Numbered from the stretch's first letter, positions 26,684 to 33,626 are shown. The stretch: 64,000 nt of DNA from UBA1479 sp963976055 (GCA_963976055.1 CAXBJB010000002.1:310001-374000), one strand, 5' to 3'. Notes: a model not told the origin generated them from the letters alone. Translations and numbers: made by a program.

Positions 26684-27856
26684 ATGGCGAATTGCACGGC
26701 CATCATCGTCGGCGCGGGCCGCGGTCACCGTTTCGGCGGCCCCCTGCCCAAGCAGTACCGGACCCTTGGCGGAGAGCCCGTACTGCGCCACGCCTTGCGT
26801 GCCTTCGCGGCCCACCCCGCCGTGACCCGGGTGGTCGGCGTCATCCATCCCGACGACCGCGAGATGTTCGAGGCCGCCGCCCAGGGCTTGGGCATCGCCG
26901 GCCATACGGCGGGCGGCGCCGAACGGCAGGATTCCGTGCGTAACGGCCTGGAATTCGCGGCCGGTCTGGCTCCCGGTGGCGCGCCGGATCTGGTGCTGAT
27001 CCACGACGCGGCCCGGCCCTTCGTGTCGGCCCGCGTGATTTCCGGCGTCATCGCTGCGTTGGAAACGGCACCCGGCGCCGTGCCGGCCCTGGCCGTGGCC
27101 GATACGCTGAAACGCGGCGCGGACGACCGGGTGACGGAGACCGTGGACCGCACCGGGCTGTACCGGGTACAGACGCCCCAGGGCTTCCGCTTCGCCGAGA
27201 TTTTGGCGGCCCACGGCAAGGCCAAGGGACAGAGCCTGACCGACGATGCCGCCGTGGCCGAGGCGGCGGGCCTGGCGGTCGCCCTGGTTGCGGGCGACGC
27301 GGATAATTTCAAGATCACGACGGAGGGCGACCTGATGCGCGCCGAAGACATGATGAGCGGCGGCGAAACGCGGTGCGGATTCGGCTTTGACGTCCACCAG
27401 TTCGAAGCCGGTGACGCCGTGCGGTTATGCGGCGTCGATGTTCCCTTCGACCGCAAGCTCAAGGGGCATTCCGATGCCGATGTCGGGCTGCATGCCCTGA
27501 CCGACGCGATCCTGGGCGCCATCGGCCAGGGCGACATCGGCCAGCACTTTCCGCCGACGGACCCGCAGTGGCGGGGGGCCGAATCCCACATCTTCCTGGC
27601 CCATGCCGCCGCCCTGGTCCACGACCGGGGGGCGATGATCGTCAACGTCGACGTGACGATCATCTGCGAGGCGCCCAAGGTCGGCCCCCATCGCGCCGCC
27701 ATGGCCGCGCGGGTCGCGGAAATCCTCGGCATCGACGAGAGCCGGGTCAACGTCAAGGCGACGACGACGGAACGCCTTGGCTTTACCGGCCGGGGCGAAG
27801 GCATCGCCGCCCAGGCCGTGGCGACGGTGCGTTACCGCGGCGCGGGTCCGGCGTGA
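26684..27856 (+). CDS. ispDF: Bifunctional IspD/IspF of the MEP isoprenoid pathway
   Basis: A 390-residue fusion. The IspD half forms CDP-ME from CTP and MEP (IVGAGRGHRFGGPLPKQY, LIHDAARPFV, RVQTPQGF). The IspF half cyclises CDP-ME-2-phosphate to MEcPP (FGFDVHQF with Zn-ligand Asp/His, KGHSDADVGLHALTDA, HFPPTDPQW, TTTERLGFTGRGEGIAAQA). The fusion is typical of alphaproteobacteria and usually sits beside dusB-ntrBC; here a CcsA-like gene intervenes and the strands diverge. The ATG at 26684 is chosen; an in-frame TTG lies at 26660. Confidence 0.95.
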   Translation: MANCTAIIVGAGRGHRFGGPLPKQYRTLGGEPVLRHALRAFAAHPAVTRVVGVIHPDDREMFEAAAQGLGIAGHTAGGAERQDSVRNGLEFAAGLAPGGAPDLVLIHDAARPFVSARVISGVIAALETAPGAVPALAVADTLKRGADDRVTETVDRTGLYRVQTPQGFRFAEILAAHGKAKGQSLTDDAAVAEAAGLAVALVAGDADNFKITTEGDLMRAEDMMSGGETRCGFGFDVHQFEAGDAVRLCGVDVPFDRKLKGHSDADVGLHALTDAILGAIGQGDIGQHFPPTDPQWRGAESHIFLAHAAALVHDRGAMIVNVDVTIICEAPKVGPHRAAMAARVAEILGIDESRVNVKATTTERLGFTGRGEGIAAQAVATVRYRGAGPA

Positions 27857-27870
27857 ACTGCACACCTTCG

Positions 27871-27888
27871 TGTGAACGCCGGTTCACA
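27871..27888 (+). repeat. Inverted repeat upstream of the receiver-domain gene
   Basis: TGTGAAC-GCCG-GTTCACA is a perfect 7-bp dyad located 82 bp before the next start. The right arm overlaps a possible -35 (TTCACA, 27883-27888), followed after 18 bp by TATATT (27907-27912). This would suit an operator that blocks RNA polymerase, or a hairpin at the end of ispDF. No T-run follows. Confidence 0.4.
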
Positions 27889-27969
27889 GAAGCCCGACGA
27901 ACGTTCTATATTTTCGGCCAGCCGGCGTGGGGACGCGCTGCATCAAAAGACCGGGGAACCGCCTGAACC

Positions 27970-28902
27970 ATGGCGAAACTGAACTTTGGCAATGTCGGGG
28001 TGTTTCTGGTCGACGGCGACGCCAGCGCCCGCCAGGGCATCCGCCACATCCTGTTCAACGAAGGTTGCCGCGACATTCGCCTGGGCGACGACTGCAAGGA
28101 AGTGGTCGCCGTGCTTGGCCAGAACGATCCCGACCTGATTATCGGAGAACTGCGCCTGCCGGACGGCAATTTCGCCGCTGTGACGCAGAAAATCCGCCAG
28201 GGAAAAATCGGCCATAACCCCTTCGTGCCGATCATCCTGGTCGTCGTCGAGGACGAGGACCCCAAGGCGATCAAGACGGCGCTCGACATGGGCGTCGACG
28301 ATGTCGTGTCGAAACCCGTTTCCGCCGTCGGCCTGATGTCGCGCATCAACCGCCTGGTGGAAAAGCGCCGTCCCTTCGTGGTGACCGAGAACTACATGGG
28401 CCCCAAGCGGGTGCAGGACGAGGGCGCGAAGGCCATCGAGGCCCCCAATCACCTGAGCCGCAAGCTGAAGGGCGAAAAGATCGGGTTCCTCGACAAGGAA
28501 ATGGACGTCGCCGCCGCCGAGGAGGATGTGAAGGGCTGCCGGCTGCAGTTCATCGGCGATGAGATCAAGTCATTGATCAACGGCATCGCGCCGCGCCTGG
28601 AAAAGGGCGAGTTCGACCGGGATCTGCGCAATACCCTGGCCCGCGTGGTGGCGGAAGCCATGCGCGCCCAGGATCAGCTTGAGAACACGCGCTACGAACA
28701 TGTCGCCCGCCTGTGCAGCAGCTTGAGCGGCGTCGCCGGACAGTTGCGCGATACGGGCGAGGACAGCGTCGATCAGCGCCGCGCCATGCTGCTGCGCCCC
28801 TTGTCCCAGGCCATACAGGTGGGATTCGCGGGCGGCATCGCGTCCGAAGAGGCCGCCAAGACCATCGTCGAGAAGATCGGCGCCGGCATTCTCAAGACTT
28901 AA
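27970..28902 (+). CDS. Receiver-domain protein with atypical phosphorylation site
   Basis: A 310-residue protein. Residues about 8-128 form a CheY-like fold (VGVFLVDGDASARQGIRHIL, VDDVVSKPVSAVGLMSRI). The position of the phospho-acceptor Asp is E60 (PDLIIGELRLP, with the conserved Pro four residues on), the switch Thr/Ser is V93 and the acidic pocket reads DGD; only the Lys of SKP (K115) is kept. The C-terminal 180 residues are helical, without a DNA-binding or enzymatic signature I recognise. It probably works without phosphorylation. It is monocistronic, after ispDF. Confidence 0.8.
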   Translation: MAKLNFGNVGVFLVDGDASARQGIRHILFNEGCRDIRLGDDCKEVVAVLGQNDPDLIIGELRLPDGNFAAVTQKIRQGKIGHNPFVPIILVVVEDEDPKAIKTALDMGVDDVVSKPVSAVGLMSRINRLVEKRRPFVVTENYMGPKRVQDEGAKAIEAPNHLSRKLKGEKIGFLDKEMDVAAAEEDVKGCRLQFIGDEIKSLINGIAPRLEKGEFDRDLRNTLARVVAEAMRAQDQLENTRYEHVARLCSSLSGVAGQLRDTGEDSVDQRRAMLLRPLSQAIQVGFAGGIASEEAAKTIVEKIGAGILKT

Positions 28903-28924
28903 GGGGGGTATCGGGGCGAACGCC

Positions 28925-29242
28925 CTACCCGCCGGTTTCCGCCGATATCCAGTTCAGGAACGGTGCGTGGCCGCCGGCCAGATCCAGGACCACCAGACAG
29001 GGACAATCGTAGCTGTGCAGCGCGGCCGCGCGGGCGATCGCCGCATCCGCCAGATCGCCCCGTGTCTTCAGGATCACGGCCACTTCGCGGCCGCGCGTGA
29101 CCTTGCCGTCCCAGCGATAGACCGATTCCATAGCGCCCAGGATGTTGGCGCAGGCGATCAGCCGTTCATCGACCAGGGTTTCCGCGATGTGCCGCGCCTC
29201 ATCCAGGTCGGCGGCGGTCATGTAGATGAATTTTGCGGTCAT
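28925..29242 (-). CDS. cutA: Divalent-cation tolerance protein CutA
   Basis: A trimeric ferredoxin-like-fold protein with the family motifs RLIACANIL, VYRWDGKV and HSYDCPCLVVLDLAGGHAPFLNWI. The ATG at 29242 gives 105 residues, the usual length; the frame extends to 29296 without conserved content. In E. coli CutA is linked to copper tolerance, while its general role is unsettled. It converges with the receiver gene. Confidence 0.93.
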   Translation of the reverse strand: MTAKFIYMTAADLDEARHIAETLVDERLIACANILGAMESVYRWDGKVTRGREVAVILKTRGDLADAAIARAAALHSYDCPCLVVLDLAGGHAPFLNWISAETGG

Positions 29243-29349
29243 GTTCAGTGTCTGCGGCCCTAATCGGTTGGCGGGGCTCGGGAACTCAATTACCATCGCC
29301 GGGGACGCGCCCCCAAGGGATGGGGCATGATGGCAGGTGAGCGGGAGGC

Positions 29350-29640
29350 ATGATGTCGCAAGGCCAGACGGAGATCAATGGACGCAGCCGGCAGGACGCC
29401 GGCGCGGGGGCGCAGCCGACGGCGCAGCAGCGTAAATGGCTGCGGCGCGGCTTGAATCAGGCGGGCGGAAAGCTGCCGCTGTTTGATGAACTCGGCCAGA
29501 AAGTCAGCGACCGCACGGTCAACGCCTGTATCGAACACGGTTGGGCCGAACCCTGGTTCAACAATCCCCTCAAGCCCGACTGGCAGGTCTGCAAATTGAC
29601 CGACGCGGGCCGGCACCTGCTGACGGGCGATGACGCCTGA
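29350..29640 (+). CDS. Small wHTH-like hypothetical protein
   Basis: A 96-residue product with a strong ribosome site (GGGAGG directly before a double ATG). After a Gln/Arg-rich start, the part KLPLFDELGQKVSDRTVNAC-IEHGWAEPWFNNPLKPDW...KLTDAGRHLL has the look of the second half of a MarR/PadR-type winged helix (recognition helix, wing, then LTxAGR). This is a weak fold-level impression; there is no assigned family. Confidence 0.6.
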   Translation: MMSQGQTEINGRSRQDAGAGAQPTAQQRKWLRRGLNQAGGKLPLFDELGQKVSDRTVNACIEHGWAEPWFNNPLKPDWQVCKLTDAGRHLLTGDDA

Positions 29641-29943
29641 ACCATGATCATGATGTGGTCGTCGCATTTCGCCCGGGTTTCTCAAAACGACACGCGTTCT
29701 GCGAAGAATAATTTTTCTCGAGACACGCCCTGGATGCGGTCGCGGGCCGACCGTGCTGCGGTGCGCGCGATCAATCTATTGAATTATCAGTGAATTTTTT
29801 GGGAGGGGACGGCAACCCAGTGAACCAGTTCTTGGGGGGAGGAGGAGAAAAGTTCCGGTCCACCGGGTTACCACTGAGTCAAAATGCAGGTTCCATGCCA
29901 GTCCCAATCGCCCCTTCTCATGCCATGATCGCACCGTCCTCCC
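29641..29943. other. Intergenic stretch with no identified gene
   Basis: 303 bp between the small wHTH-like gene and the ferredoxin gene. It has a purine-rich tract (about 29811-29853, repeated GGGAGG/GGAGGAGG) but no credible coding frame, RNA or terminator that I can support. Confidence 0.4.
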
Positions 29944-30309
29944 ATGCCGCAGAATAATCTTCCCTTCACGCCGCCCGTGCCGCCGCCCGCCGGCGGCTGG
30001 ACCATCATGGTCTGCATCAACCGCCGCCTGCGCTCTGACCTGGCGTCCTGCGCCGCGCGCAGCAGCGAGGACTTGGCCAAGGCCATCGAGGCGGAAGTGC
30101 GGGCCCGTGGCCTCGATATCCGGGTTGAGCGGACGGTGTGCATGGGGCGCTGCGACTTCGGGCCGACGGTGCGCGTGGCGCCCGGCGGCGCCTTTCATCT
30201 GGGGCTTGCGCCGGATGATGTCGGCGGGTTCCTGGATGACCTGGAATTGAAATTGAATCTGAAAAAAGAGTTCAACAAAATCAACGAATTGCCGCCGCCC
30301 GGCACCTGA
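29944..30309 (+). CDS. Thioredoxin-like (2Fe-2S) ferredoxin
   Basis: A 121-residue protein. After a Pro-rich start, four cysteines fall in the pattern of thioredoxin-fold 2Fe-2S ferredoxins: C24 and C36 (MVCINRRLRSDLASC) and the later pair VCMGRC, followed by DFGPTVRVAPGGAFHLGL. Such proteins carry electrons in poorly defined pathways. It ends about 20 bp before the left CRP-type site, so it lies directly beside the promoter module. Confidence 0.8.
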   Translation: MPQNNLPFTPPVPPPAGGWTIMVCINRRLRSDLASCAARSSEDLAKAIEAEVRARGLDIRVERTVCMGRCDFGPTVRVAPGGAFHLGLAPDDVGGFLDDLELKLNLKKEFNKINELPPPGT

Positions 30310-30330
30310 TAAGGCAATTTTTCCCAGGAT

Positions 30331-30346
30331 AGTGATGACTATCACA
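30331..30346 (+). promoter_or_regulatory. CRP/FNR-type operator, left copy
   Basis: AGTGA-N6-TCACA, one mismatch from the CRP consensus TGTGA-N6-TCACA. The centre (30338.5) is 41.5 bp before the first base of the 39-bp repeat at 30380, the classical class II activator position if transcription starts there. A plausible -10 (CATAGT, 30368-30373) falls at -12 to -7. Confidence 0.6.
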
Positions 30347-30379
30347 GCAAGGTCACAGGCCACCTGCCATAGTTAGGGT

Positions 30380-30418
30380 GTTGGATGGATTTGTAATGAA
30401 TCCTCCCTTCCCTCAAGA
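30380..30418 (+). repeat. 39-bp direct repeat, left copy
   Basis: Identical over all 39 bases to 31361-31399, 981 bp away. It begins GTTGGATGGATTTG and ends CCTTCCCTCAAGA. After this copy the sequence departs at once and no terminator follows. It is probably one end (att-like core) of the intervening remnant. Confidence 0.85.
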
Positions 30419-30454
30419 ATGTTTGGAATTGTTTAGCGCCAATCACTTACGGCG

Positions 30455-30495
30455 TTTCCCCCACATTCTCCCCCACTTTTAATTGTCCCCCAAAT
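30455..30495 (-). repeat. G-rich short repeats, left cluster
   Basis: On the minus strand three near-copies of TGTGGGGGAAA occur in a row: TTTGGGGGACA, AGTGGGGGAGA and TGTGGGGGAAA. The same motif recurs three times at 31112-31145, just inside the other end of the remnant. Short directly repeated sites close to att cores are typical of tyrosine-integrase arm sites; no integrase gene is left here. Confidence 0.5.
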
Positions 30496-30558
30496 CCCGG
30501 ATAAGTTCCGCCAATTCTGGCGTGCCACGGGGTTTCAAATCTAACTGATTTCAGGTCG

Positions 30559-31024
30559 TTAATTGGTGTTTGGTGACCTGGGGATCGGGATGCACTCCCA
30601 TTTGGAATTTCCGAACAGGACGGATAGATAGGTGACTTCCGCCTCGGTGACGTAATTCTGGTGCTGGCACTGCCAATAGTAGCGCTCCCGGATTTCGTCC
30701 AGCCTGGCCGAAGGCTGAAACGTGCTTGCATTCCATGTTGGCCTTTTCCTCGGGGATATAGCCGTCCAGTTCGCAGCGGATGAATTTGTGGTCCTGGGAA
30801 CGGGCTTCCCGCTCCGCCGTGCTAACGGCCTTGCCGGTCTGCTTGGTGAACCAGAAAAGATTGAACGACTCGGTAAAGGAACCCATGGCGACGACAGGAT
30901 ATCGGACAGGTCTTCCGGGGCAACCTCCTCCCGCTTAACGGCGGCGGCATCGCCCGCCATGATAACGCCCGCGTCACTGCCACCAATCACCGATTGGCGG
31001 TCTGGTACCACTGGGAATGGTCAT
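30559..31024 (-). pseudogene. YqaJ-type phage recombinase/exonuclease relic with frameshifts
   Basis: Pieces of one protein lie in different frames. Reading on the minus strand: IGGSDAGVIM and APEDLSDI (frame of 30559-31011), then MGSFTESFNLFWFTKQTG, RCELDGYIPEEK and MECKHVSAFG (frame of 30551-30886), then back to ARLDEIRERYYWQCQHQNYV and YLSVLFGNSKWECIPI before a stop at 30559-30561. Those are the successive motifs of the YqaJ family, including the catalytic ExK and the QxQ segment. The likely original ATG is 31022-31024 (ribosome site GGAAGG), out of frame with the next piece. At least two indels and a truncated end make it non-functional. Confidence 0.78.
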
Positions 31025-31111
31025 AGAACGTCCTTCCTAAGAAGGGGGCTCCCCCTGCCGCCGTGTTCGCCACGGTCTTAGCGCGGCTCCACCGCATGGG
31101 AACAAAATAGC

Positions 31112-31145
31112 ATTTTCCCCCACGTTTCCCCCAAAAACCCCCCAC
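31112..31145 (-). repeat. G-rich short repeats, right cluster
   Basis: The minus strand reads TGTGGGGGGTT, TTTGGGGGAAA and CGTGGGGGAAA, close copies of the motif at 30455-30495. The interval to about 31300 then turns AT-rich and non-coding (notably 31250-31300). Confidence 0.5.
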
Positions 31146-31311
31146 ATTTTCTCGTTATGTTCTTAGTTATGGATAAGCATCTTGTCCCGGATACGGGTGA
31201 CAGAAATTAAATGATACGTGTGAGGTATGCGAAAGGACACAAGCGAAGGGAATTTATTTTTTTGATTTTAGAACAATTAGTTAGAAAATTTTCGATATTT
31301 CATACTCAAGC

Positions 31312-31327
31312 TGTGATTCCCATCACA
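31312..31327 (+). promoter_or_regulatory. CRP-type operator, right copy
   Basis: TGTGA-TTCCCA-TCACA, a perfect match to the CRP consensus, within an 8-bp dyad GCTGTGAT-N4-ATCACAGC (31310-31329). The centre at 31319.5 is 41.5 bp before 31361. A -10-like TAGGGT lies at 31349-31354 (-12 to -7). The layout is that of a class II CRP/FNR-activated promoter firing at the repeat. Confidence 0.65.
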
Positions 31328-31360
31328 GCCCGCCGCCTACACCTAAAGTAGGGTTAGATC

Positions 31361-31399
31361 GTTGGATGGATTTGTAATGAATCCTCCCTTCCCTCAAGA
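31361..31399 (+). repeat. 39-bp direct repeat, right copy
   Basis: Identical to 30380-30418. Unlike the left copy it continues into a terminator, so it seems to be the 5' half of an intact transcription unit. Confidence 0.85.
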
Positions 31400-31440
31400 G
31401 CACAGACTATGGGCCGGAACTTCGTGTTCCGGCCTTTTTT
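31361..31440 (+). ncRNA. Candidate CRP-activated small RNA, about 80 nt
   Basis: No known RNA family is recognised. The inferred start is 41.5 bp from a perfect CRP site. The transcript would fold a 5' hairpin GGATT-N7-AATCC (31368-31384), leave a CU-rich single strand CCTCCCTTCCCTC (31383-31395), which is complementary to Shine-Dalgarno sequences, and end in a 9-bp terminator stem with a U-run. This is the usual anatomy of an Hfq-type trans-acting sRNA, and hfq is present in the window. A short frame (MNPPFPQE...) starts at 31376 but runs through the terminator. Confidence 0.55.
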
Positions 31441-31443
31441 CTT
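31412..31443 (+). terminator. Rho-independent terminator
   Basis: GGCCGGAAC (31412-31420), a five-base loop TTCGT and GTTCCGGCC (31426-31434) form a perfect 9-bp stem followed by TTTTTTCTTT. The T-run lies only on the plus-strand side, so it serves plus-strand transcription into the tRNA-Pro flank. There is no plus-strand protein gene upstream of it since the ferredoxin, 1.1 kb away. Confidence 0.88.
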
Positions 31444-31552
31444 TGCCCCTCTCTGCGGCGGACGGCCGAACATTGGGCGCAGGGAACGGTGACCCGCGCC
31501 GCCGCCTTATGGGCGACAGGGATATGGGGTTCTGGCTGTTCGGGAAAAGTAA

Positions 31553-31629
31553 TGGTCGGAGCGGCGGGATTCGAACCCACGACCCCCACACCCCCAGTGT
31601 GGTGCGCTACCAGGCTGCGCTACGCTCCG
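31553..31629 (-). tRNA. tRNA-Pro (GGG anticodon)
   Basis: 77 nt on the minus strand with a 7-bp acceptor stem CGGAGCG/CGCTCCG, discriminator A and an encoded CCA (31555-31553). The D-arm GCGCAGCCTGGTAGCGC, the anticodon loop CTGGGGG inside CCACA/TGTGG and the T-arm GTGGGTTCGAATCCC are canonical. It reads proline codon CCC. It lies at the end of the plsX-fabH-ihfA-merR run, its usual place in alphaproteobacteria. Confidence 0.95.
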
Positions 31630-31796
31630 ACTACGTTGTTGGCGCCGCGATCATTTGCCTTGGGGGGGCTCGCGGCCACCGGCAGGTACACCGAGGCAAA
31701 ACCCCGGTGACGTGCGGGCCGGACTATACTGGCTGTGTTGGGTGGGGGCAACAACCCTGGGCCGATCCGGGCGATTTTTCTGAGCGGGCCGAGGGC

Positions 31797-32195
31797 TTAG
31801 TTGAGAAGGGCCCGAATATCCTTCAATTCGGCCAGCACGGCGGCCAGTTGCGCCGCCTGCCCGTCGCCCGCGGGGGCGGATTTCTGGGCCGGCGCCGCGG
31901 GCATGTCCTGGCCCTCGCCGTCGTCGTCGGTGCCGCCGTCCTTCAACAGCTTCTGCACGCCCTTGATGGTGTAACCGTCTTCGTAGAGCCAGCGCCGGAT
32001 GCGGTCTAGAAGCACGATGTCCTCGGGCCGGTAGTAACGCCGGCCGCCGCCGCGTTTCATGGGCTTGATTTGCGGGAATTTGGTTTCCCAGAACCGCAGC
32101 ACGTGCTGCGGCAGGTCGAGCTCGTCGGCGACTTCGCTGATCGTGCGGAACGCGCCCGCCGATTTCTTCACGGACCTGGCGTCATCGGCAGGCAT
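31797..32195 (-). CDS. MerR-family transcriptional regulator
   Basis: A 132-residue protein. The MerR-type winged helix occupies residues about 16-85 (TISEVADELDLPQHVLRFWETKFPQIKP, GGGRRYYRPEDIVLLDRIRRWLY), followed by an Ala/Pro/Gly linker and a short C-terminal helix (AAQLAAVLAELKDIRALL) for dimerisation. No effector-binding Cys is present. It follows ihfA by 13 bp, an arrangement conserved across alphaproteobacteria, but its targets are not established. Confidence 0.9.
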   Translation of the reverse strand: MPADDARSVKKSAGAFRTISEVADELDLPQHVLRFWETKFPQIKPMKRGGGRRYYRPEDIVLLDRIRRWLYEDGYTIKGVQKLLKDGGTDDDGEGQDMPAAPAQKSAPAGDGQAAQLAAVLAELKDIRALLN

Positions 32196-32208
32196 CTCTA
32201 CGCCGCGC

Positions 32209-32514
32209 CTAACCGTTGCTTATGGAACGGTTGATCCGGCTCTTCAGAACCTGCGAGGGCCGGAACACCAGAACCTTCCGGGGAAGGATCGGCACTTCCT
32301 GTCCGGTCTTCGGGTTGCGTCCGATGCGCTGTCCCTTCTGGCGGACAGAGAAACTGCCGAACGACGAAATCTTCACGGTTTCGCCACGCGCCAGGGCATC
32401 CGTCATATAGCCCAGAACATTTTCCAAGAGGGCCGCGGATTCGTTCCGCGACAGCCCGACTTCCTGATACACCGCCTCACCCAGCTGCGCGCGGGTGATT
32501 GTTTTACCAGCCAT
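32209..32514 (-). CDS. ihfA: Integration host factor subunit alpha
   Basis: A DNA-bending HU/IHF-fold protein of 101 residues, with TRAQLGEAVYQEVGLSRNESAALLENVL, GETVKISSFGSFSV and the DNA-intercalating arm GRNPKTGQEVPI followed by FRPSQVLKSRIN. It pairs with IhfB elsewhere. IHF also assists tyrosine-integrase recombination and sigma-54 promoters, both relevant to other parts of this window. Confidence 0.95.
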   Translation of the reverse strand: MAGKTITRAQLGEAVYQEVGLSRNESAALLENVLGYMTDALARGETVKISSFGSFSVRQKGQRIGRNPKTGQEVPILPRKVLVFRPSQVLKSRINRSISNG

Positions 32515-32621
32515 AGTTTCCGGTCCCCCTTAGGTCCGCGACCGAGGCAAAGGGTATCCTCGCCGGAGAAAGCCGTCAACGTCAAAGGGTTGCGTGTAAC
32601 AACCTAAAATCAGGCGGGAAT

Positions 32622-33626
32622 TTACCAACGCACCAGGGCGGAGCCCCAGGTCAACCCGCCGCCCATGGCTTCGAGCAGAAGCAGGTCGCCGCGCTTGATC
32701 CGGCCGTCCTTGACGGCGACGTCCAACGCCAGCGGAATGGACGCGGCCGAAGTGTTGGCATGCCGGTCCACTGTCGTAACGACCCGGTCCGGCGACACGC
32801 CCAGCTTGCGCGCGGTCGAGTCGAGAATGCGCTTGTTGGCCTGATGCGGGACGATCCAGGTGATGTCGTCGCGTTCCAGGCCGTTGGCATCCAGCGCCTC
32901 GTCGACCACGGCGGCCAGATTGGTCACCGCGTGGCGGAAAACCTCGCGTCCGACCATGCGGACATGGCCCACGGTCTGGGTCGAGGACGGCCCGCCATCG
33001 ACATACAGAAGGTTGTTCAGCTTGCCGTCCGAATGCAGATGCGTGGACAGGATGCCGCGCTCGAGGTTGTGATGGGCACCGGCTTCGTCGCTCTCGGCAA
33101 CACCATTGGCGGATGCCTGCAGGACCACGGCCCCTGCCCCGTCGCCGAACAGCACGCAGGTCGAGCGGTCCTCCCAATCGAGAATTCGGGAAAACGTTTC
33201 GGCCCCGATCAGCAGCACGGTCTTGGCCTGACCCGAGCGGATGAAGGCGTCCGCGGTGGAAATCCCGTACAGAAAGCCGGAGCACACGGCCTGAATATCG
33301 AAGGCGGCGCCGTTCGACATGCCGAGCCGCGCCTGCACTTTCGTCGCCGTCGAGGGAAAAGTCTGGTCCGGCGTCGTCGTCGCCAGGATCACCAGATCGA
33401 TGTCATCGACGTCGATCCCGGCGTGTTCGATGGCCCGTTCCGCGGCGGCGAAGGCGAGGTCGGAAGTGAACTGCCCGTCCTCGGCGATATGACGCTGGCG
33501 GATGCCCGTGCGTTCGACGATCCATTCGTCGGTGGTGTCGACGCGTTGGGCCAGTTCGTCGTTCGTGACGACCCGCTCCGGCAGATAGGAGCCGCAGCCC
33601 AGGATGATTGAGCGAGGCATGGTCAT
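32622..33626 (-). CDS. fabH: Beta-ketoacyl-ACP synthase III
   Basis: Starts fatty-acid synthesis by condensing acetyl-CoA with malonyl-ACP. The 334-residue thiolase-fold enzyme has its active-site Cys in FDIQAVCSGFLYG, His in WIVPHQANKRI and Asn in DRHANTSAASIP. The start ATG overlaps the plsX stop by 4 bp, so the two are coupled. Confidence 0.96.
   Translation of the reverse strand: MTMPRSIILGCGSYLPERVVTNDELAQRVDTTDEWIVERTGIRQRHIAEDGQFTSDLAFAAAERAIEHAGIDVDDIDLVILATTTPDQTFPSTATKVQARLGMSNGAAFDIQAVCSGFLYGISTADAFIRSGQAKTVLLIGAETFSRILDWEDRSTCVLFGDGAGAVVLQASANGVAESDEAGAHHNLERGILSTHLHSDGKLNNLLYVDGGPSSTQTVGHVRMVGREVFRHAVTNLAAVVDEALDANGLERDDITWIVPHQANKRILDSTARKLGVSPDRVVTTVDRHANTSAASIPLALDVAVKDGRIKRGDLLLLEAMGGGLTWGSALVRW

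Noticed and set aside
30447..30731. Minus-strand open frame in the remnant as an intact gene
   Set aside because: It crosses the repeat cluster and shows no family pattern; the YqaJ motifs lie in other frames.
31362..32009. Open plus-strand frame across the sRNA candidate, tRNA and merR end
   Set aside because: It runs through an intrinsic terminator and a tRNA gene, and the product is low-complexity.
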